Below are positions 59,930 to 64,000 of a stretch of 64,000 nt of DNA, in pieces; the stretch's first letter is position 1, and every line of letters starts with the position of its first letter. The notes under the pieces are model-generated. The model had not been told where the DNA came from and did no database searches. It worked only from the letters and a program-made list of their open reading frames with translations. The position numbers were made by a program, and so were the translations under genes. Source of the DNA: WRAV01 sp050950205 (GTDB lineage: Bacteria > Bacillota > Clostridia > Oscillospirales > Ruminococcaceae); the NCBI GenBank assembly GCA_050950205.1, contig JBMNHF010000007.1, positions 267,536-331,535 on the forward strand, written 5' to 3'.

Positions 59930-60329
59930 CGGCGGTTACCTCCTCCATTCGCTCAAACAGAAAATGAAGCCTGTCCAATCGCCCCAACAGATACAGATAG
60001 CCAAACAGAGCTTCAATAGCGGTGGCTTTGTGGTACTCCTCGGGGGTGCAGCTGCGGGGAATCCGAGAAAGGCTGACATTCCGCCCCCGGCGCAGGATGC
60101 TGCGCTCCTCTTCGTCGCAGGCTTCCAGCACCGCATCGTAGGCGGCGGCCTGCGCACTGGCTTTGACCCGGCCCACCGCCAGCGTATGCAGCTTGCCCGC
60201 CGGCATTCCACCGGTTTTCACCAGCTGCTCCCGCACCATCAACTCAAAAACCCCATCTCCAATAAAAGCGAGGGATACCGGACTCATCCCTCCCGGGTCG
60301 GGTATATTGTCCTGCTTTAAATCCAACAT
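59901..60329 (-). CDS. mrnC: Mini-ribonuclease III
   Basis: A double-strand RNase without an RNA-binding domain that trims 23S rRNA ends. The 142-residue protein has LAFIGDGVFELMVREQL (the catalytic RNase III Asp) and EYHKATAIEALFGYLYLLG with the second acidic cluster. Downstream of obg by 21 bp and overlapping the YitT-family gene. Confidence 0.93.
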   Translation of the reverse strand: MLDLKQDNIPDPGGMSPVSLAFIGDGVFELMVREQLVKTGGMPAGKLHTLAVGRVKASAQAAAYDAVLEACDEEERSILRRGRNVSLSRIPRSCTPEEYHKATAIEALFGYLYLLGRLDRLHFLFERMEEVTAGECGKGNQL

Positions 60330-60350
60330 CGACGTATCCTCTCTTCAAAT

Positions 60351-61614
60351 TTAGCGGACATAATCGAATTCAAAGCCCAAAATCCGCACCGTATCCCCTT
60401 CTTCCACTCCCATTTCCTCCAACCGGGCGATGATGCCGCTCTGCACCAGCACCCGCTGAAAATACTGGAGAGATTCGTAGTCGTTCATATTAACCGTTCG
60501 CAGCACCGGCTCCAGCCAAGGCGCATCCACTTCGAACACGTCGCCATCTTTGACAATCTCAAAGGCCTGAGGATCCACCTCGGGGGGGGTAAAGGGCTCC
60601 GGCTCAAATTCCAAAATGGGAGGCAGGGTGGCCAGCTTGGCTCCAATAGCTTCCACCAACTCCCGGGCTCCCCGGTTGATGGCGGCGGAAAGCTCAAAAC
60701 ACTCCAATCCCTGCTCCTCAATATATTCCCGGAACCGGGCAATCTGCTCCGGGGTGGCAAGGTCGCATTTGTTGGCGGCCACCAGCATGGGCCGCTCCGC
60801 CAGCTGGGGATTGTAAGCTTTTAGCTCCCGGTTGATGGTTTCAAAATCCTCAATGGGATCTCGACCCTCGATGCCGGACACATCCACCACATGGACCAGC
60901 AAACGGCAGCGCTCGACATGGCGCAAAAAGTCGTGGCCCAAACCAACGCCTTCACTGGCCCCTTCGATCAGACCGGGGATGTCGGCCATTACAAAGCTGC
61001 TGTTCTCCTCCAGCCGAACCACTCCCAGCACAGGGCTCAGGGTGGTGAAGTGGTAGTTGGCAATTTCGGGCTTGGCCTGACTCACCACCGAGATCAAGGT
61101 AGATTTACCCACATTGGGAAAGCCCACCAACCCCACGTCGGCCAGCAATTTGAGCTCCAGCACAACTTCCAGCCGATCGCCCAGGCGGCCGGGTTTGGCA
61201 AAGCGGGGAATCTGGCGGGTGGGGGTGGCAAAGCGGGCATTGCCCCAGCCGCCCTTTCCACCTCGGGCCACCGCCACAGGGGTGTCCCCTGAGATATCGG
61301 CCAGCAGCCTTCCGGTTTCGGCGTCTTTGATCAGCGTCCCCCGAGGAACGCGGATGATCAGATCGGCGCCGTTTTTTTCCCGTACAGCGTCTGGATCCGC
61401 CGTTTTTGCCGTCCTCGGCGGCATATTTACGCTTATAGCGGAAGTCCGCCAGAGTGGAGAGGTGGCTGTCCGCCACAAAGAGAATGTCTCCCCCCTTGCC
61501 GCCATCCCCGCCGTCGGGGCCTCCTGCCGCCACGTATTTTTCCCGGTGGAAGCTGACGGCTCCGTTGCCGCCATTTCCTGCCCGGAGTGATATTTTAGCA
61601 ACATCAATAAACAT
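60351..61614 (-). CDS. obg: Obg/CgtA GTPase, reading frame broken once
   Basis: Essential ribosome-associated GTPase. The N-terminal glycine-rich Obg domain starts at ATG 61614 (MFIDVAKISLRAGNGGNGAV, then GGPDGGDGGKGGDILF) and runs to KNGGS. The rest, from KNGADLIIRVPRGTLI onward, is in another frame: G1 GFPNVGKST, G3 DIPGLIEGA, G4 ANKCDL and the C-terminal OCT domain. The frames would join if the A7 run at 61372-61378 (minus strand) were A6, giving about 420 residues, the normal length. An assembly error is the simplest reason; true frameshifting or a real mutation is possible. Confidence 0.85.
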
Positions 61615-61700
61615 TCAGGTCTCCTTATTCTGCAGAATCTGCACTCATCAATAAAAGGGTAAGCTTGCACCTTGGAAGCCGATAGACTACCGGTTGGGCG

Positions 61701-61754
61701 CCCATAAGCCTTTGGTTAATCGGGTGGAATCTTTCCCCTGAAAAAGCCTATGGG
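61701..61754 (-). other. Candidate structured RNA element upstream of obg
   Basis: On the minus strand a 13-bp stem pairs 61742-61754 with 61701-61713, including a G-U and a U-G pair, around an inner GGAA/TTCC hairpin. Read on the plus strand those two pairs would be A-C mismatches, so the RNA is probably minus-strand. It sits in the 231-bp gap between prmC and obg, which also holds G/C-rich inverted repeats (61780-61835). No known class is recognised. Confidence 0.45.
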
Positions 61755-61845
61755 AATACAGGTTCTAAGTTCTGCCTACCTCCCGCTACTGCTCGCCGGC
61801 GGGGCAGTTCCCCCTTCTTCCGAAAGGCTTGTCCCCTTTTAGGGC

Positions 61846-62676
61846 TTACTTGCTGCAGTTGCGGCTTTCCACCACCCGGACAATGCCGTTTAAGTCCTTA
61901 TGAAAGCTAATGGCTTCAAAGTGGTTCTCTTGCAAAATGGCGGCCACCGCTTCCTCCTGCCCCATGCCAATTTCCATCAGCAGCACTCCGCCGGGACGCA
62001 GCTGCTCTTTAAAGCGGCGGGCAATGGCCCGAAAGTAATAGAGGCCGTCCTCTCCGCCGTCCAGAGCCACCAAAGGCTCAAAACCCACCTCCACCTGCAG
62101 ATCCCGGAACTGGTTTTGGGGAATATAGGGAGGGTTGGAAACAATGAGATCCACCAAAACCGGGTGGGTGTATTCCCTCAAATCCGAAAGATGAGGGGTG
62201 ATCTTCAAGTTGTTGAGGGCGATATTCTGAGTTAGGTAGGTATAAGCCTCGGGAGAAAACTCCTGCGCCGTCACCTGTGCGGCAGGGTGATGATGCTTGA
62301 TGGCGATGGCCACACAGCCACTGCCGCTGCACAAATCCAGCACCTGAGGGTTTGGCACCTCCATCTTTTTCAGCACCTGCAAGGCTGTGTCCACCAAGGT
62401 TTCGGTATCCTGACGGGGAATGAGCACTCCCGGCCCCACCTTGAAGGGCAGGGAATAAAACTCCCACTCTCCCAGCAGGTATTGGAGGGGATAGCCTTCC
62501 CCCCGCTGCTTGAGCAGCTCCTCCAGCTTTTGGCGCTGCCCGGGAGCGACCGGGCGGGTATCGGCATCCATGGGCGTTACTCCGGTGACATGGGTAAACA
62601 GCTCCCCCGCCTCAAAGGAGGTGGGAGCTGCATTAATTGCTTCTTCATACAGTTCTTTTAACGTTTCTGCTACCAT
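61846..62676 (-). CDS. prmC: Release factor glutamine methyltransferase PrmC
   Basis: SAM-dependent N5-methylation of the GGQ glutamine in RF1/RF2. The 276-residue protein has the helical N-terminal domain, PLQYLLGEWEFYSLPFKVGPGVLIPRQDTE, the SAM loop VLDLCSGSGCVAIAI and the catalytic IVSNPPYIP. Its ATG overlaps the stop of the DUF1385 gene. The two are often neighbours in Firmicutes, commonly with prfA, which is not seen here. Confidence 0.95.
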   Translation of the reverse strand: MVAETLKELYEEAINAAPTSFEAGELFTHVTGVTPMDADTRPVAPGQRQKLEELLKQRGEGYPLQYLLGEWEFYSLPFKVGPGVLIPRQDTETLVDTALQVLKKMEVPNPQVLDLCSGSGCVAIAIKHHHPAAQVTAQEFSPEAYTYLTQNIALNNLKITPHLSDLREYTHPVLVDLIVSNPPYIPQNQFRDLQVEVGFEPLVALDGGEDGLYYFRAIARRFKEQLRPGGVLLMEIGMGQEEAVAAILQENHFEAISFHKDLNGIVRVVESRNCSK

Positions 62677-63599
62677 TTGTCGGCTCCTTCTTCTACTGGA
62701 ATCACAGGCAGCATTGAGGCAATGGCCACCTCAATCTGGCTGTCGTCGGGCTCGTGGGTGGTCAGCCGCTGCAGCCAAAGCCCGGGAGCGGAAACTGCTC
62801 GGGTCAAAGGATTGTCGTGGCGGCCGGCATATTTGATGATCTCGTAAGAAATCCCCACCACAACGGGCAGCAAAGCAATTTTCAGCACCACCCGCAGCAG
62901 AACGCTCTCCCACGAAACCACAGAAAACATCAATATGGAAATGACCAGCACAATCAGCAAAAAGCTGGTGCCGCACCGGGGATGAAACCGGGATTGCTCC
63001 CGGACGTTTTCCACCGTCAGCTCCTGCCCTGCTTCGTAGCAGGCAATGGTTTTGTGCTCGGCTCCGTGATATTCAAAGACCCTGCGAATTTCCGACAAGC
63101 GGGACACAAGAGCCAGATAAGTTACAAAAACGCCAATCTTACACAGTCCCTCCAGCAGAGACTTGCGCAGGGGAGAAATCTCTATCAGTTTACCCAAAAG
63201 ATTCACCAAAAAAGCGGGAAGAGCGGTAAAAAGCAAAATAGCAAGCCCAACTCCCATAATCAGGGCAAAGGCAGCCACCACCGAAGAGAGGTGTTTGCCC
63301 AGCCGCTTTGCCAGCCACTGCTCAAACTTGGAGGGTTCTTCTTCCTCCATGCCGGATTTGGTGGCGGAGCGCATCAGACATTTGTAGCCAAAGAGGAGGG
63401 AGTCCACCATATTGAATACTCCTCGTAAAAAAGGAGTTTTTTTGTACCACTTTTTGGCGGAGGCTGTCTCCCATTGCTCCACGTCAATTTCGCCGCCCGG
63501 CAGACGCACCGCCATGGCCGAAAGAGCGGGACCCCGCATCATAACGCCCTCTATAAGGGCCTGCCCTCCAATGGAGGTTTTAAATTTTTTCTGATTCAA
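62670..63599 (-). CDS. DUF1385 family membrane protein
   Basis: A 309-residue protein of the DUF1385/YqhQ family. The start SIGGQALIEGVMMRGP and the central FEYHGAEHKTIACYEAG and RFHPRCGTSFLL are family hallmarks, with His/Cys residues that look like a metal or redox site. Four or so membrane helices lie at about 110-240. The function is unknown. TTG 63599, 6 nt after GGAG, is preferred; a TTG four codons further upstream is also possible. Confidence 0.9.
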   Translation of the reverse strand: MNQKKFKTSIGGQALIEGVMMRGPALSAMAVRLPGGEIDVEQWETASAKKWYKKTPFLRGVFNMVDSLLFGYKCLMRSATKSGMEEEEPSKFEQWLAKRLGKHLSSVVAAFALIMGVGLAILLFTALPAFLVNLLGKLIEISPLRKSLLEGLCKIGVFVTYLALVSRLSEIRRVFEYHGAEHKTIACYEAGQELTVENVREQSRFHPRCGTSFLLIVLVISILMFSVVSWESVLLRVVLKIALLPVVVGISYEIIKYAGRHDNPLTRAVSAPGLWLQRLTTHEPDDSQIEVAIASMLPVIPVEEGADKW

Positions 63600-63722
63600 C
63601 ACTGGCTCCAATCTTTGCTCGCTGCAACTGTATTTCTTGCCAAGCCTTTCGGCCTGTTTTGTGTCGGATTGATGTATGGCTGTAGCCCCAAACTCTCATT
63701 TTTCTAGGAATACCAGCAGTCC

Positions 63723-64000
63723 TTAAGGGGTTCCCTCAACGGCATCGTCGATTTCTGCCAATTCGTCCTGCTTTTTCATAATGGGTAGGGTGATGGTAAC
63801 GGTGGTTCCCTTTCCGTACTGGGAGTGTACTTCCAGGGTTCCGTTGTGGCGGGTGATAATTTCATCGGCCACCGCCAGTCCAATCCCCGAGCCCCGGCGG
63901 GTGGAGTTTGCCTTGTAGAATTTGGTTTTGATTTTACCCAGATCGTCTTCCCGGATGCCGATGCCCGTATCGGTAACGGTAATGACCAGCTTGCCCTGAA
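63723..64000 (-). CDS. Sensor histidine kinase, C-terminal part (cut by window edge)
   Basis: The frame enters from the right edge and ends at TAA (63723-63725). It encodes the last part of a HATPase domain: VTDTGIGIREDDLGKI (G1), KFYKANSTRRGSGIGLAVADEII (F and G2 boxes) and GKGTTVTITLPI, then a short acidic tail. Its sensor region and partner regulator lie outside the window. Confidence 0.85.
   Translation of the reverse strand, partial: QGKLVITVTDTGIGIREDDLGKIKTKFYKANSTRRGSGIGLAVADEIITRHNGTLEVHSQYGKGTTVTITLPIMKKQDELAEIDDAVEGTP

Noticed and set aside
61381..61670. Open frame upstream of the obg GTPase part read as its N terminus
   Set aside because: Its peptide has no Obg character, while the neighbouring frame encodes a perfect Obg N-terminal domain up to the A7 run, so the frame is only open by chance.
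61615..61845. 6S RNA, SRP RNA or RNase P RNA in the gap before obg
   Set aside because: The flanks of the long hairpin are very unequal (about 75 and 20 nt), unlike the rod of 6S RNA, and the conserved cores of SRP and RNase P RNAs are missing.
1..64000. CRISPR arrays, insertion sequences, prophage, tRNA or rRNA genes
   Set aside because: I saw no regularly spaced repeats, transposase or phage genes, and no tRNA or rRNA core sequences. A tRNAscan or Infernal run would be decisive.

Overview
The window looks like a chromosomal segment from a motile, spore-forming, low-to-mid GC Firmicute of the Clostridia, most like the Oscillospiraceae/Ruminococcaceae group. Evidence: strong GGAGG ribosome binding sites with many TTG/GTG starts, SigA promoters matching TTGACA-N17-TATAAT, Gram-positive riboswitches and a T-box, sporulation genes (gpr, spoIIP, a SpoIID domain, a BofC-type domain), a flagellar/chemotaxis block, and meso-DAP dehydrogenase. 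Base composition is even. I see no phage, insertion sequence, CRISPR array, tRNA or rRNA. Organism assignment is inference.

Layout. 0-5 kb: glycyl-tRNA synthetase, YjbQ, MTA/SAH nucleosidase, an RluA-type pseudouridine synthase (apparent CTG start) and RadC. 5-14 kb: leftward motility block in which cheA-cheW-cheR-cheB runs from a SigA promoter and an unusually large fliD plus fliS and a fliT-like gene run from a sigma-28-type promoter. 14-19 kb: a membrane protein, glyoxalase I, a BofC-like protein and a bifunctional penicillin-binding protein with a structured leader. 18.8-21.9 kb: an ABC uptake operon under a T-box whose specifier reads TAC (tyrosine). 22-26 kb: EAL-HDOD protein, then gpr, spoIIP and a small membrane protein. 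26-34 kb: yigZ, dgt, dnaG, rpoD, rpmE, ddl and an M20 amidohydrolase. 34-40 kb is dense in riboswitches: SAM-I on metK, FMN on a RibU-type transporter, and TPP on a divergent thiamine-precursor ABC operon.

39.8-49.9 kb is a leftward carbohydrate locus: a CE15-like esterase with a YesM/YesN-type two-component system, then a sugar ABC transporter and a GH31 glycosidase. 50-58 kb holds a 50-residue lipoprotein, mpg, a CYTH protein, a remarkable 1206-residue protein, thiI and a cysteine desulfurase. The 1206-residue protein joins a degenerate CinA region, a transmembrane helix, a class B sortase and a SpoIID/LytB domain, and is the most unusual item here. 58-64 kb: DAP dehydrogenase, YitT, mini-RNase III, obg (broken by a one-base frameshift in an A7 run), a candidate structured RNA, prmC, a DUF1385 protein and the 3' end of a histidine kinase cut by the window edge.

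The window joins housekeeping, vitamin and amino-acid sensing by RNA, motility, and envelope/sporulation functions. All family calls come from reading motifs by eye; no database search was run.
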